A DNA stretch of 49,347 nt from Lachnospiraceae bacterium UBA7729 (GTDB lineage Bacteria > Bacillota > Clostridia > Lachnospirales > Lachnospiraceae): contig DLFD01000022.1 in assembly GCA_002482005.1 (NCBI GenBank), forward strand, positions 1-49,347. Direction: 5' to 3'. The notes below the pieces were generated by a model. That model ran no database searches, was not told where the DNA came from, and saw nothing but the letters and a program-made list of their open reading frames with translations. Position numbers and translations under genes: made by a program. Positions 1 through 7,168 of the stretch are shown piece by piece. Numbering within the stretch: position 1 is the first letter of the stretch; every line of letters begins with the position of its first letter.

Positions 1-551
1 GTGATGCCGAGTTGGTTGACGTATGAAGCCTAGGTAAAATCTATCATCAGCCTTTCGTAAAAAATGCACTATTAAAAGATTCCAGGATATGGGTAAGGAA
101 CAACACGAGAATGAGAATCCTGAATCAAATTCAGTTTTTGCAGAAAAGCGGAGACTTTCGTGAATGTGAGCCTGGACATGGATGAGTATAGGAAGATAAA
201 GAGCAAGCACAGGAATTGAAAAACCGACAAGGGCAGATCCCGGCTCGACGTGTGCCAGCCGGGATCCTTTTTTCTTGAAATCATACCGGGGGAGAGTATA
301 GTGGAAACGGATGCAGGCTGTCTGCCAATACTGTGACAATCAGTCCGATAGGGAGGGTTAGTTATAATCAGTATGAGCATTTGATGGAGATTACATCTTT
401 TGGCAGTCTGGCAATCAGAAAGTACTAATGAAACAGTGAACTTCGATCCAGTATGTGGAGGCCTATATTAAAGAATGTCCAATCATTCTCTGTTTCCGGG
501 GAAGACAATTTCAAGGTGCGGTGGCAAGATTCTTTCTGGAGGTGATTGTTG
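1..551. other. A/T-richer gene-poor stretch, probable decayed DNA
   Basis: No convincing gene lies here. Short open stretches exist without starts: one ends at 216-218 and reads VNVSLDMDEYRKIKSKHRN before a stop, another runs from about 273 to the stop near 427. Neither has a start codon with a ribosome binding site, and I recognise neither. The stretch is visibly richer in A/T than the rest of the window and holds one clean terminator (236-273). This fits the worn edge of a mobile or horizontally acquired segment, but that is inference. Confidence 0.4.
236..273 (+). terminator. Rho-independent terminator
   Basis: A perfect 10-bp stem (236-245 with 257-266) with an 11-nt loop is followed by six T. 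It lies just after the stop of a start-less reading frame (216-218), so it may be the surviving terminator of a lost or truncated gene. Confidence 0.75.
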
Positions 552-1064
552 ATGAACACGGTGCAGATAGGAAAATTTATTGCGAAACTGCGGAAAGAAA
601 AGGGATTGACACAGGAGCAGCTAGGAGAGAAACTCGGCGTCACGAACAAGACAATCTCCAGATGGGAGACGGGAATATATCTTCCTCCAGCAGATGCTCT
701 TATCTCAATGAGTGAACTCTTTTCGGTTAGCATTAATGAAATTTTGAGCGGGAAAACGCTTTCTGCTGAAGAATATAAGGACGCCGCAGAGGAAAATCTC
801 GCTCAATCTGTCAGTACGTCTGCTTTTAGCTTAAAGGATAGAATCGGTTTTTTTAAGAAAAAATGGCTGCGGGAACACATTGCTATTATGGTTTTTATCG
901 GTATATGCATAATAGCAATTTTCGCTATCGGATTGATTTACCACAATCGTTTTATCAAGTCTGCATTTTTCCCTGCTTTCCTTATAGCTCATGTCTGGAG
1001 ATATAATACGATGATGTCTTATGTGGAGAAAAATGCCTATGATGGTAAAGGCAGCGGTCAATGA
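552..1064 (+). CDS. XRE-family transcriptional regulator with a membrane anchor
   Basis: This 170-residue protein has an N-terminal Cro/C1-type helix-turn-helix at about residues 4-58; the segment LTQEQLGEKLGVTNKTISRW is typical of the recognition helices. A linker follows, then one or two hydrophobic helices near residues 112-135 (IAIMVFIGICIIAIFAIGLI), so the DNA-binding domain is probably tethered to the membrane. The ATG at 552 is preferred over the TTG at 546 because TGGAGGTG lies 7 bases upstream. Regulators of this build are common in Clostridia, often beside transporter or mobile genes. Here the neighbours are only fragments, so its target is unknown. The gene is richer in A/T than those to its right, which suggests acquisition. 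Confidence 0.85.
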   Translation: MNTVQIGKFIAKLRKEKGLTQEQLGEKLGVTNKTISRWETGIYLPPADALISMSELFSVSINEILSGKTLSAEEYKDAAEENLAQSVSTSAFSLKDRIGFFKKKWLREHIAIMVFIGICIIAIFAIGLIYHNRFIKSAFFPAFLIAHVWRYNTMMSYVEKNAYDGKGSGQ

Positions 1065-1070
1065 GTCTAA

Positions 1071-1184
1071 GAGGGTGCCAAAGGCGGAAGTGAAGGAGGA
1101 CAGGTAATCTTTACAGGAGTGCCAGAAAACTTGTTACAGGCCATAGATCCACTGACAGGGCAGTATATGAAAGCAAACCTGTGA
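1071..1184 (+). pseudogene. Fragment resembling the C-terminus of a UvrA-like ABC ATPase
   Basis: The frame after the TAA at 1068-1070 reads about 37 codons to a TGA at 1182, with no start codon. The segments GGSEGGQVIFTGVPENLL and LTGQYMKANL match how UvrA-family proteins end: a glycine-rich GPEGGxxGGxV turn after the last Walker B region, then a TGQYL-like tail. Nothing upstream encodes the rest of UvrA, since the sequence goes straight into the regulator gene. I read it as a deletion scar that joined the regulator to the last codons of a uvrA-like gene. Recognition is by eye; chance similarity is possible. Confidence 0.5.
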
Positions 1185-1244
1185 ATAGTGGGAAACATCT
1201 TCGGATTTGAATCGCTGAGGAACAAAATGTACGGAATATAAAAA

Positions 1245-1262
1245 TTCGCAAAAAGTTGCGAA
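1245..1262. repeat. Small inverted repeat upstream of tRNA-Leu
   Basis: TTCGCAA and TTGCGAA (1245-1251 and 1256-1262) form a perfect 7-bp palindrome with a 4-nt spacer. On the minus strand it is followed by a T-rich run, so it may be a leftward terminator. It could equally be an operator about 35 bp ahead of the tRNA promoter. Confidence 0.35.
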
Positions 1263-1294
1263 AACCTCGTGCTATGATCATGCAATAATAATAC

Positions 1295-1323
1295 TTGCAT
1301 TAAGGCAGTGCGGTGAGTATAAT
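1295..1323 (+). promoter_or_regulatory. Promoter of tRNA-Leu
   Basis: TTGCAT (1295-1300) and TATAAT (1318-1323) are separated by exactly 17 bp, a near-consensus vegetative promoter. Transcription would start near 1330, about 8 bases before the tRNA. Confidence 0.8.
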
Positions 1324-1337
1324 ATGTCTTGCTGTTC

Positions 1338-1421
1338 GCGGAAGTGTCGGAATTGGCAGACGAGCAAGACTAAGGATCTTGTGGTATTCGTACCGTGTGA
1401 GTTCAAGTCTCATCTTCCGCA
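1338..1421 (+). tRNA. tRNA-Leu (anticodon AAG)
   Basis: The acceptor arm GCGGAAG (1338-1344) pairs with CTTCCGC (1414-1420), followed by the discriminator A. The anticodon stem CAAGA/TCTTG encloses the loop CTAAGGA, which gives anticodon AAG (reads CUU). A long variable arm, as expected for class II leucine tRNAs, precedes a T arm with the TTCAAGT loop. The 3' CCA is not encoded. A near-consensus promoter lies directly upstream and a strong terminator directly downstream, so it is a single-gene transcript. Confidence 0.93.
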
Positions 1422-1427
1422 GCATGG

Positions 1428-1455
1428 AGCCGTCCTGATAAAGGACGGCTTTTTG
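1428..1455 (+). terminator. Terminator of tRNA-Leu
   Basis: A 9-bp stem AGCCGTCCT/AGGACGGCT (1428-1436 with 1442-1450) with a 5-nt loop is followed by a run of T. Confidence 0.88.
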
Positions 1456-1673
1456 TTGTACAGAGAACCGCATGTATTTCATTCTCTCCTGGCAGGGACA
1501 GATCCGGTTTGTCAGCCACGGCGGCTGCGCCATGATGGCGGGGGAAAGAAGTCCCACTTCGCACATTGGCCCGGATCCGGGACATAAGAGAGACCTTCGG
1601 AAAGCTGTACCTTACGGATCCGCCTTATGCGGAAGATGGCAGGACGGAATATACAGCTGAGGACTGAATATGC

Positions 1674-1679
1674 TACAAT
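1674..1679 (+). promoter_or_regulatory. Candidate extended -10 element for the LUD gene
   Basis: TGC-TACAAT (1671-1679) is a good extended -10 box about 70 bases before the start codon. No convincing -35 box is seen 16-18 bases upstream. Confidence 0.4.
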
Positions 1680-1748
1680 GATAAAAACATGCCTGAAGAG
1701 GCACATATCCCGGGCGGAAGATTCCGCAGAGGGCAGAAAGGAGTTTCC

Positions 1749-2381
1749 ATGGACCAGAATGAGAAAATGATCGGGCGTCTTCAGGCGGAGGAGTGCATAC
1801 GGCATCTCCGTGCCCATAACTTTGACGCGGACTTTTTTGAGACAGGAAAGGAAGCAGTCGACTTCCTGAGGGAGCATGTGAAGAAGGGAAGCAGCATCGG
1901 TGTCGGGGGATCCGCTACCCTGTCCGCGCTCGGGATCATCGATGACCTGACGGACAACCCCGATTATAAGTTCCTCGACCGCTATCATACCGATGATACG
2001 AAGAAGATCTTCCGGGAATCGTTCTTTGCCGATGTCTATCTCATGAGTTCCAATGCGGTCACGCTCGATGGCTGCCTCTACAATGTAGACGGCAACGGAA
2101 ACCGTGTGGCTGCGCTGATCTATGGGCCAGACAAGGTCTATGTGATCTGCGGAGTCAACAAGATCGTTCCGACTCTGTCGGATGCCATTACACGTGTGAA
2201 GCAGACTGCAGCGCCGGCCAACAATGTCCGCCTGAAGATGGACAATCCCTGCACGAAACAGGGACGCTGCTTTGAGTGTCTGAGCGAGCACAGTATCTGC
2301 AATGAGTTCGTGGTCACCAGACGAAGCGGTCAGAAGGGCAGGATCCATGTTCTTCTGATCAACGAGAAACTTGGCTACTGA
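1749..2381 (+). CDS. LUD-domain (DUF162/LutC-like) protein
   Basis: This 210-residue protein belongs to the lactate-utilisation (LUD, former DUF162) family, related to LutC. The family features are visible: a GSSIGVGGSATLSALGI loop near residues 47-63, the RYHTDD segment and the MSSNAVTLDGCLYNVDGNGNR core. The C-terminal region has several cysteines (NPCTKQGRCFECLSEHSICNE). The ATG at 1749 is chosen because AAAGGAG lies 5 bases upstream; the longer frame from 1689 has no ribosome site. No lutA/lutB partners lie nearby, so a role in lactate oxidation is unproven. Stand-alone members are frequent in Clostridia and their function is unsettled. Confidence 0.88.
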   Translation: MDQNEKMIGRLQAEECIRHLRAHNFDADFFETGKEAVDFLREHVKKGSSIGVGGSATLSALGIIDDLTDNPDYKFLDRYHTDDTKKIFRESFFADVYLMSSNAVTLDGCLYNVDGNGNRVAALIYGPDKVYVICGVNKIVPTLSDAITRVKQTAAPANNVRLKMDNPCTKQGRCFECLSEHSICNEFVVTRRSGQKGRIHVLLINEKLGY

Positions 2382-2470
2382 TATCCTGCAGGCGGGAGCT
2401 TTGGAAGAACGGAAGCACCGGACCTGGGATAGCGGAAAGCCAAAGGATAATAAGTCAGGGAGTTTTTTTT

Positions 2471-4282
2471 ATGGCAGAATTACGGGACAGAAAAGACATG
2501 GATCCTGCATATATGTGGGACCTCAGCACCCTCTATGCAACGGATGAGGAGTATGAGAAAGCGCTTGCTGAGCTGGACCCGCTGATTGCGGAGGCGGCCG
2601 CTTACAGGGGAAAGCTGAATACGGCGGAGAATGTACACTGGTTTCTTGAAAAGGAGACTGAGCTGACTCGCAGGCTGAACAATGCATTCAATTATGCCTC
2701 TCTCCGTCACGATGAGGATACCAGGGACTCGAAGGCGCAGTCTATGTATGCTGCGGCATATGCCAAAGCGGTCGGTGTGGAAGGAACACTTTCTTTCTTC
2801 CGTCCGGAGCTGCTGGGCCTTGAGGAAGGAAAACTGAGAGACATCATCGGGGACCCGGTCCTCGCAGATTATCATTTTCTTCTGGAAGATCTGATGCGCT
2901 TTCAGAAGCATACTCTGGATGCAGGACAGGAGGAGGTCCTGGCAAAACTCGGGGAGGTCATCGCCAATCCGGGACAGACAGCGAATGCTCTGATGGATGC
3001 GGACATGGTCTTTGAGCCGGCAAAGGATTCGGAAGGTAAGGAACATGAGGTGTCAGGTTCGTCCTATATCCTGCTGCAGAGCAGCAGTGACCGCACGCTC
3101 AGGGAGAATGCATTCCGTTCCTTCTACAAGGGATTCCGGGAGCACATCAACACATTCGCCCAGACTTACAGCGGCTGCGTGAAGGCTGCGGCTGCGGAAG
3201 CGGCCATGCGGGGCTATGGCTCGAGCCGTGAGATGTCCATGTCGGGCGACAACATTCCGGTATCCGTCTATGATAACCTGATCGATACGGTCCATAAGAG
3301 GATGGACCTGATGTACCGTTATGTGAAGCTGCGCAGGCGCCTGCTTGGCCAAAGCGAGCTTCACTACTACGATGTCTATGCTCCGCTGGTGAAGGGGGAG
3401 TCCAGGACCTACACTTATCAGGAAGCCCGGCAGATGGTGCTTGATGCTGTCTCTCCGCTCGGAAGGGATTATGTAGACCGCGTGAAGATGGCTTATGAGC
3501 AGCGCTGGATCGACGTCTACCCGAACAAGGGAAAGCGGGGAGGTGCGTTCTCCAGCGGGGCCTACGACTCCAATCCGTTCATCCTGACCAACTTCACGGG
3601 AACTCTGGATTCGGTCTCCACGATCGCCCACGAGATGGGGCACTCACAGCATACCTGGCTGACCAACCACAATCAGCCTGCCCAGTATGCGGATTATTCG
3701 CTCTTTGTTGCGGAAGTCGCTTCGACGGTGAATGAGAATCTGCTTATCGAGCAGCTCCTCAGGAAGGAGCAGGATCCGCACAGACGTCTGGCCCTTCTGA
3801 ACCAGTATCTGGAAGGCTTCAAGGGGACGGTCTACAGGCAGACTATGTTCGCGGAGTTCGAGAGAGACGCTCACGCCATGGCGGAGCGCGGCGAAGCACT
3901 GACTCCGGACAGGCTGAACGGCCTATACGGGAAACTGATCCATGAGTACTTCGGCGATGACCTGACGGTCGACCCGGAAGTGGCGTACGAGTGGGCAAGG
4001 ATCCCGCATTTCTACAGACCTTTCTATGTCTATGTCTATGCGACCGGCTACTGCAGCGCGGCAGCTCTGTCGGAGGGGATCCTGACGCAGGGAGAGCCGG
4101 CGGTGAAGAAGTACCTGGAGTTTCTGTCTATGGGAAGTTCAAAGTATCCGCTGGATGAGCTGAAGCATGCAGGCGTCGATCTGACGACTCCGGACCCGAT
4201 CAATGCGGCGCTCGATAAGTTCGGGAAAGTGCTCGAGGATGCCGAGCGGACAGCTGACCTTCTTGAGTCATCCCGCGCGTAA
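2471..4282 (+). CDS. pepF: Oligoendopeptidase F
   Basis: This 603-residue cytoplasmic zinc metallopeptidase of family M3 cleaves short peptides. The catalytic zinc site is plain: HEMGH near residue 387, inside STIAHEMGHSQHTW, with the downstream glutamate expected in VAEVASTVNE. The length matches PepF (about 600). The N-terminal half carries the helical clostridial PepF pattern (DPAYMWDLSTLYATDEEYEKA). The start is supported by an AGGGAG site before a run of eight T and the ATG. It lies 89 bp after the LUD gene and 20 bp before the next small gene, so co-transcription with the latter is likely. Products would feed amino-acid recycling. Confidence 0.95.
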   Translation: MAELRDRKDMDPAYMWDLSTLYATDEEYEKALAELDPLIAEAAAYRGKLNTAENVHWFLEKETELTRRLNNAFNYASLRHDEDTRDSKAQSMYAAAYAKAVGVEGTLSFFRPELLGLEEGKLRDIIGDPVLADYHFLLEDLMRFQKHTLDAGQEEVLAKLGEVIANPGQTANALMDADMVFEPAKDSEGKEHEVSGSSYILLQSSSDRTLRENAFRSFYKGFREHINTFAQTYSGCVKAAAAEAAMRGYGSSREMSMSGDNIPVSVYDNLIDTVHKRMDLMYRYVKLRRRLLGQSELHYYDVYAPLVKGESRTYTYQEARQMVLDAVSPLGRDYVDRVKMAYEQRWIDVYPNKGKRGGAFSSGAYDSNPFILTNFTGTLDSVSTIAHEMGHSQHTWLTNHNQPAQYADYSLFVAEVASTVNENLLIEQLLRKEQDPHRRLALLNQYLEGFKGTVYRQTMFAEFERDAHAMAERGEALTPDRLNGLYGKLIHEYFGDDLTVDPEVAYEWARIPHFYRPFYVYVYATGYCSAAALSEGILTQGEPAVKKYLEFLSMGSSKYPLDELKHAGVDLTTPDPINAALDKFGKVLEDAERTADLLESSRA

Positions 4283-4302
4283 GGGACAGGGGGGATACCG
4301 GT

Positions 4303-4731
4303 TTGTCACAGATCTATGATTTTAAAGATTTTTTTGTCTCCCAGGTACAGCAGAAGGCCAGAGAGCAGGAGCCATACAAGAGAGCTGTCCTCGGCAATCT
4401 GCTGATCCCGAAGGCGAAGGAGCTGGCGGAGAAGGCGGGGATGGACATCACCTGGTTCCACCTGGAAGAGCATTCTATGTACGACTATGTGAGCACGCCA
4501 TTCTCGGGCGGGATCTCCAGAAGTCCGTACCTGGACCTTGTCACTCCGTTTGAACGCTACCGGATCGGATTCCGGCTTCACCTGACGGACCTGGACCATC
4601 TGGAGCGCTCTCCGGTCGGGTGTGAGGCAATTCTCTTCCGGCTGAGAAACTATAAGAACGGGAACCGAAACTGGGAATATCTTTCCGGCAGCAAGTGGAA
4701 AGACTGCGGGGAAGAGATATTTGATACGTAA
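4303..4731 (+). CDS. Unknown 142-residue protein
   Basis: I do not recognise this protein. It is soluble-looking, without signal peptide or membrane helix. It starts with helical charged sequence (KDFFVSQVQQKAREQE) and continues with aromatic-rich segments (MYDYVSTPF, YRIGFRLHLTDLDHLE). The start is a TTG at 4303 with an AGGGGGG run just upstream; no ATG lies near. It sits 20 bp after pepF and is followed by a strong terminator, so it is probably the last gene of the pepF transcript. Conserved-looking composition and the good context argue that it is real. Confidence 0.7.
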   Translation: MSQIYDFKDFFVSQVQQKAREQEPYKRAVLGNLLIPKAKELAEKAGMDITWFHLEEHSMYDYVSTPFSGGISRSPYLDLVTPFERYRIGFRLHLTDLDHLERSPVGCEAILFRLRNYKNGNRNWEYLSGSKWKDCGEEIFDT

Positions 4732-4742
4732 GAACTGAGAAG

Positions 4743-4794
4743 GATGCTGCGGGGAAAGCGGCCTCATGCCGTTTTCACTGCAGCATCTTTTTTT
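4743..4794 (+). terminator. Terminator of the pepF transcript
   Basis: GATGCTGC (4743-4750) pairs with GCAGCATC (4780-4787), enclosing a second hairpin AAAGCGGC/GCCGTTTT, and is followed by seven T (4788-4794). A palindromic repeat of the terminator-linked family begins at the end of the T run. Confidence 0.9.
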
Positions 4795-4839
4795 ATCCCA
4801 TAGGATGCAAAAAGGCCGCCGGTGGCGGGCTATTTGCAT
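4795..4839. repeat. Terminator-linked palindromic repeat, copy 1
   Basis: A small hairpin (ATCC-CATA-GGAT) is followed by the core palindrome: GCAAAAAGGCCGCC, a three-base loop, then GGCGGGC and ATTTGC. It starts exactly where the T run of the preceding terminator ends. Closely similar copies lie at 5916-5960, 32535-32580 and 33378-33421, also directly behind terminators. Confidence 0.8.
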
Positions 4840-4895
4840 GAAGAATCCACAGCGCCAGAATGGTGATCGCACCTGTGACGAAGCAGATGATGAGA

Positions 4896-4910
4896 AAGCC
4901 CCGGGGGCTT
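4896..4910 (-). terminator. Possible terminator of mscL
   Basis: The palindrome AAGCCCC-G-GGGGCTT followed on the minus strand by TTC could end the mscL transcript. The T run is very short, so this is a weak call. Confidence 0.3.
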
Positions 4911-5011
4911 CAAACTTTGTCGCGGGTATGGGCCCACGACGTCGTGATATTGTTATGCTGCGCTCCTCCGCAGACTTCCGTCACGGGAATCCGCGCGACA
5001 AAGTTTTGAAT
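4909..5011. repeat. Nested inverted-repeat element downstream of mscL
   Basis: The arm at 4910-4926 (TTCAAACTTTGTCGCGG) is matched by the reverse complement of 4991-5010 (one extra A, one change). Inside lie further palindromic parts: CACGACGTCGTG and CTGCG-N6-CGCAG at the tip. The whole could fold into one ~100-nt hairpin ending 17 bp from the mscL stop codon. It looks like a small non-coding palindromic element (MITE- or REP-like); no second copy was seen in the window. Confidence 0.6.
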
Positions 5012-5027
5012 GTCTTGCAGACGCTGA

Positions 5028-5504
5028 TCATGCCTTTGCTTTGTCAGCATCTTCCTCCGGAAGCTCGGAAGTGCAGTGCGGGCACCTGGTAGCTTCGATC
5101 GGGATCTCACTCTTGCAGAACGGGCATATCTTTGTGGTCGGGGCTGCCTCAGGAGCAGGCTTGGAAAGCTTATCGTGCGCTTTGTTCATCCCCTTGATGA
5201 CAAGGAAGAGGACGAATGCGATCAGCAGAAACTGGATGATATTCTGGATGAAACTTCCGTATGCAAAGACGGATGCTCCGGCTTCCTGTGCCGCTGCAAG
5301 GCTGGGATACTTTTCTCCGTTCAGGGAGATGAACATGCTGGAGAAGTCGATCTTGCCGGTCGCAAGAGAGATGACCGGCATGATGATGTCATTGACCAGC
5401 GAGTTGACGATCGTGCTGAAAGCTCCGCCGATGATGACACCGACTGCCATATCAACGACATTGCCGCGGGCGATGAATTCCCGGAATTCCTTGATTAAAC
5501 CCAT
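5028..5504 (-). CDS. mscL: Large-conductance mechanosensitive channel, zinc-ribbon type
   Basis: This inner-membrane pentameric channel opens under membrane tension to release osmolytes after osmotic downshock. The N-terminal helix and TM1 (MGLIKEFREFIARGNVVDMAVGVIIGGAF) and TM2 (FIQNIIQFLLIAFVLFLVIKGMNK) match MscL closely. The 158-residue protein ends with a CPFC-N8-CPHC zinc ribbon, an extension seen in many clostridial MscL proteins. The ATG at 5504 is chosen because AGGAAGGG lies just upstream; the longer frame to 5528 would include this site. The gene is alone on the minus strand between two plus-strand units. Confidence 0.96.
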   Translation of the reverse strand: MGLIKEFREFIARGNVVDMAVGVIIGGAFSTIVNSLVNDIIMPVISLATGKIDFSSMFISLNGEKYPSLAAAQEAGASVFAYGSFIQNIIQFLLIAFVLFLVIKGMNKAHDKLSKPAPEAAPTTKICPFCKSEIPIEATRCPHCTSELPEEDADKAKA

Positions 5505-5622
5505 ATTGTTTTCCCTTCCTTTCCGCATAAAACTGCAGGTGATGATATGATCTTAGAATCAACAACGCAAGTATAGCATTATGGGAGGTAAAAAGGAATG
5601 TAAAAAGGAATGCAAAATACAG

Positions 5623-5678
5623 GCCATATCTGCCATCAGAGATGGAATGAGCCATATCTGCCATCAGAGATGGAATGA
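5623..5678. repeat. 28-bp tandem direct repeat, two identical units
   Basis: Units 5623-5650 and 5651-5678 are identical. The array ends two bases before the -35 box of the promoter at 5680-5708. Confidence 0.9.
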
Positions 5679-5679
5679 G

Positions 5680-5708
5680 TTGTAAAAATCGCGGAGTTGT
5701 CGTATACT
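5680..5708 (+). promoter_or_regulatory. Candidate promoter for a short transcript
   Basis: TTGTAA (5680-5685), a 17-bp spacer and TATACT (5703-5708) make a good vegetative promoter. No protein gene follows before the terminator at 5878-5915. Confidence 0.55.
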
Positions 5709-5714
5709 GCAAGA

Positions 5715-5915
5715 GGTTATGCATATACACTGTATCATAAACTCCGTATGTGCATGGATAACCAGGCTTTATCATACAATCGATATGCTTGGAAGCGCCG
5801 GAAGCATCCTGGTTCTGACATCATAAAAGGGTTCTGAGATAAGCCTTTTTCGTAATCCGGCGTTCCAATCATATAAAGGTTCCGGGAAGGCATGACCTCC
5901 CGGAACCGTTTTTTT
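5715..5915 (+). ncRNA. Candidate small RNA of about 200 nt
   Basis: The interval lies between a good promoter (5680-5708) and a strong terminator (5878-5915) and holds no convincing gene. The only open frame is a 34-codon one starting with the ATG near 5719, whose AGAGG lies too close for a good ribosome site. It does not resemble a known RNA family to me. It could also be the leader or remnant of a lost gene. Confidence 0.35.
5878..5915 (+). terminator. Strong rho-independent terminator
   Basis: GGTTCCGGGA (5878-5887) pairs perfectly with TCCCGGAACC (5898-5907), followed by G and seven T. Confidence 0.9.
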
Positions 5916-5960
5916 ATACCAAAGTATGCAAAAAGGCCGCCGGTGGCGGGCTTTTTGTAT
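5916..5960. repeat. Terminator-linked palindromic repeat, copy 2
   Basis: It begins at the end of the T run at 5915 with the mini-hairpin ATAC-CAAA-GTAT, then the core GCAAAAAGGCCGCC-loop-GGCGGGCTTTTTG. The core is identical to copy 3 at 32535-32580. A decayed further half copy follows at 5961-6000 (GCAAAAGGCCGCCGGCGGC). Confidence 0.85.
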
Positions 5961-6014
5961 CCCCATAGGATGCAAAAGGCCGCCGGCGGCAGGTACGACG
6001 CAGAGATGGAGTCA

Positions 6015-6023
6015 TGATATAAT
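6015..6023 (+). promoter_or_regulatory. Extended -10 element for the nuclease operon
   Basis: TGA-TATAAT (6015-6023) is a perfect extended -10 box about 70 bases before the ATG at 6092. No matching -35 box is seen, which is tolerated for extended -10 promoters. Confidence 0.5.
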
Positions 6024-6091
6024 CAGAAGACAGAGAAAACGGCGATCTTAAGGAAGCAGAGCAGGACCAGGACGATAATGCGGAGGACAGC

Positions 6092-7156
6092 ATGAGATTT
6101 GTTCATATGGCGGATGTCCATCTCGGGGCAGTGCCGGATGGGAAGACGGAGTGGGGTGAGAGAAGGAGCAGGGAACTCTGGGAGACTTTTGCCTCCTCCC
6201 TTCAGGATGCGTCCGATCTGAAGGCGGACCTGGTCCTGATTGCCGGCGATCTTTTTCACAATCCGCCGGACACGCAGATGCTCCGGGAGGTTTCCTATCT
6301 GTTTTCATCTTTCCCGGACCTCTGCATTGCCATGATCGCAGGAAATCATGACTGTATATCGAAAGAGAGCGCCTGGCAAGGATTCCGTCTGCCTGCTAAT
6401 GTGGCACTTCTCGGCAGCGAAGACTGCGAGTGCATCACATTTCCGAAGATAAACTGTGAAGTGTACGGCTTCTCCTACGACAGGGCGCAGATCACAGAGC
6501 CGCTGTACGATGGCATCATGCCGGATCAGAATGATGCCTTCCACATCCTGCTTGCTCACGGAGGCGATGCGCAGCATATCCCGTTCACCGTGCAGGCGAT
6601 GGGGAGGTCCGGATTCGATTACATCGCATTGGGGCATATCCACAGACCACAGATGGTCCTGAAGAACCGGGCTGCCTACAGCGGAGCGCTTTCGCCGATC
6701 GATGCGGGAGATGAAGGACCTCACGGGTACATCGTCGGCGAGACTTCGGGACACACGGTCTCCCTGAAGTTCATACGGAAAGCGAAGCGGGAATACGTAT
6801 CGATGAATGTGGAAGTAAGTGAGGCGGACACGACTTTCTCGCTCAGGGACGAGGTCATTCAGGCGATCCGGGAGCGGGGACCGGAGAATATCTACAGGAT
6901 CATCCTGAGGGGGTCAAGGCGGCCGGATGCTCACTATGACACGAAGCTGATCGGTGAAGGCGGTCTGGTCCTGAGCGTGACGGACCTTACGAAAGCCGCA
7001 TTTCATCTGGACGAGCTGAAGGAGAGGTACCGGGGGCAGCTGATCGGACGTTATATCGAGAGCTTTGAGGGAAAGACCCTGACAGGGGTGCAGCAGAAGG
7101 CTCTGGAGGCAGGACTTGAGGCGCTGCTCTCCGTGCAGGGGGAAGACAAGGGCTGA
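6092..7156 (+). CDS. SbcD/YhaO-like DNA repair exonuclease (metallophosphoesterase)
   Basis: This 354-residue protein is the nuclease partner of an SbcCD/YhaNO-type complex that trims DNA ends or hairpins. The calcineurin-like metal motifs are in order: DVHLG near residue 8, GDLFHN near 53, GNHD near 84-87 and GHIHRP near 181. Residues beyond about 250 form the capping and partner-binding part. The ATG at 6092 has GGAGG six bases upstream. It is followed after 12 bp by the SbcC-like ATPase, the order seen for B. subtilis yhaO-yhaN, which is the best family match rather than the longer E. coli SbcD. Confidence 0.9.
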   Translation: MRFVHMADVHLGAVPDGKTEWGERRSRELWETFASSLQDASDLKADLVLIAGDLFHNPPDTQMLREVSYLFSSFPDLCIAMIAGNHDCISKESAWQGFRLPANVALLGSEDCECITFPKINCEVYGFSYDRAQITEPLYDGIMPDQNDAFHILLAHGGDAQHIPFTVQAMGRSGFDYIALGHIHRPQMVLKNRAAYSGALSPIDAGDEGPHGYIVGETSGHTVSLKFIRKAKREYVSMNVEVSEADTTFSLRDEVIQAIRERGPENIYRIILRGSRRPDAHYDTKLIGEGGLVLSVTDLTKAAFHLDELKERYRGQLIGRYIESFEGKTLTGVQQKALEAGLEALLSVQGEDKG

Positions 7157-7168
7157 CGGAGGAATGAG

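Larger units (their letters stand above)
5505..6091. other. Intergenic stretch with repeats, a promoter-terminator pair and palindromes
   Basis: No protein gene is supported. The stretch holds a 28-bp direct tandem duplication (5623-5678), a candidate promoter (5680-5708), a candidate short RNA (5715-5915) with a strong terminator, two palindromic repeat copies (5916-6000) and an extended -10 element (6015-6023) for the nuclease operon. Confidence 0.6.

Noticed and set aside
1338..1421. tRNA-Leu as integration site of an element
   Set aside because: The odd A/T-rich DNA lies on the 5' side of the tRNA. No integrase and no repeated tRNA 3' end were found.
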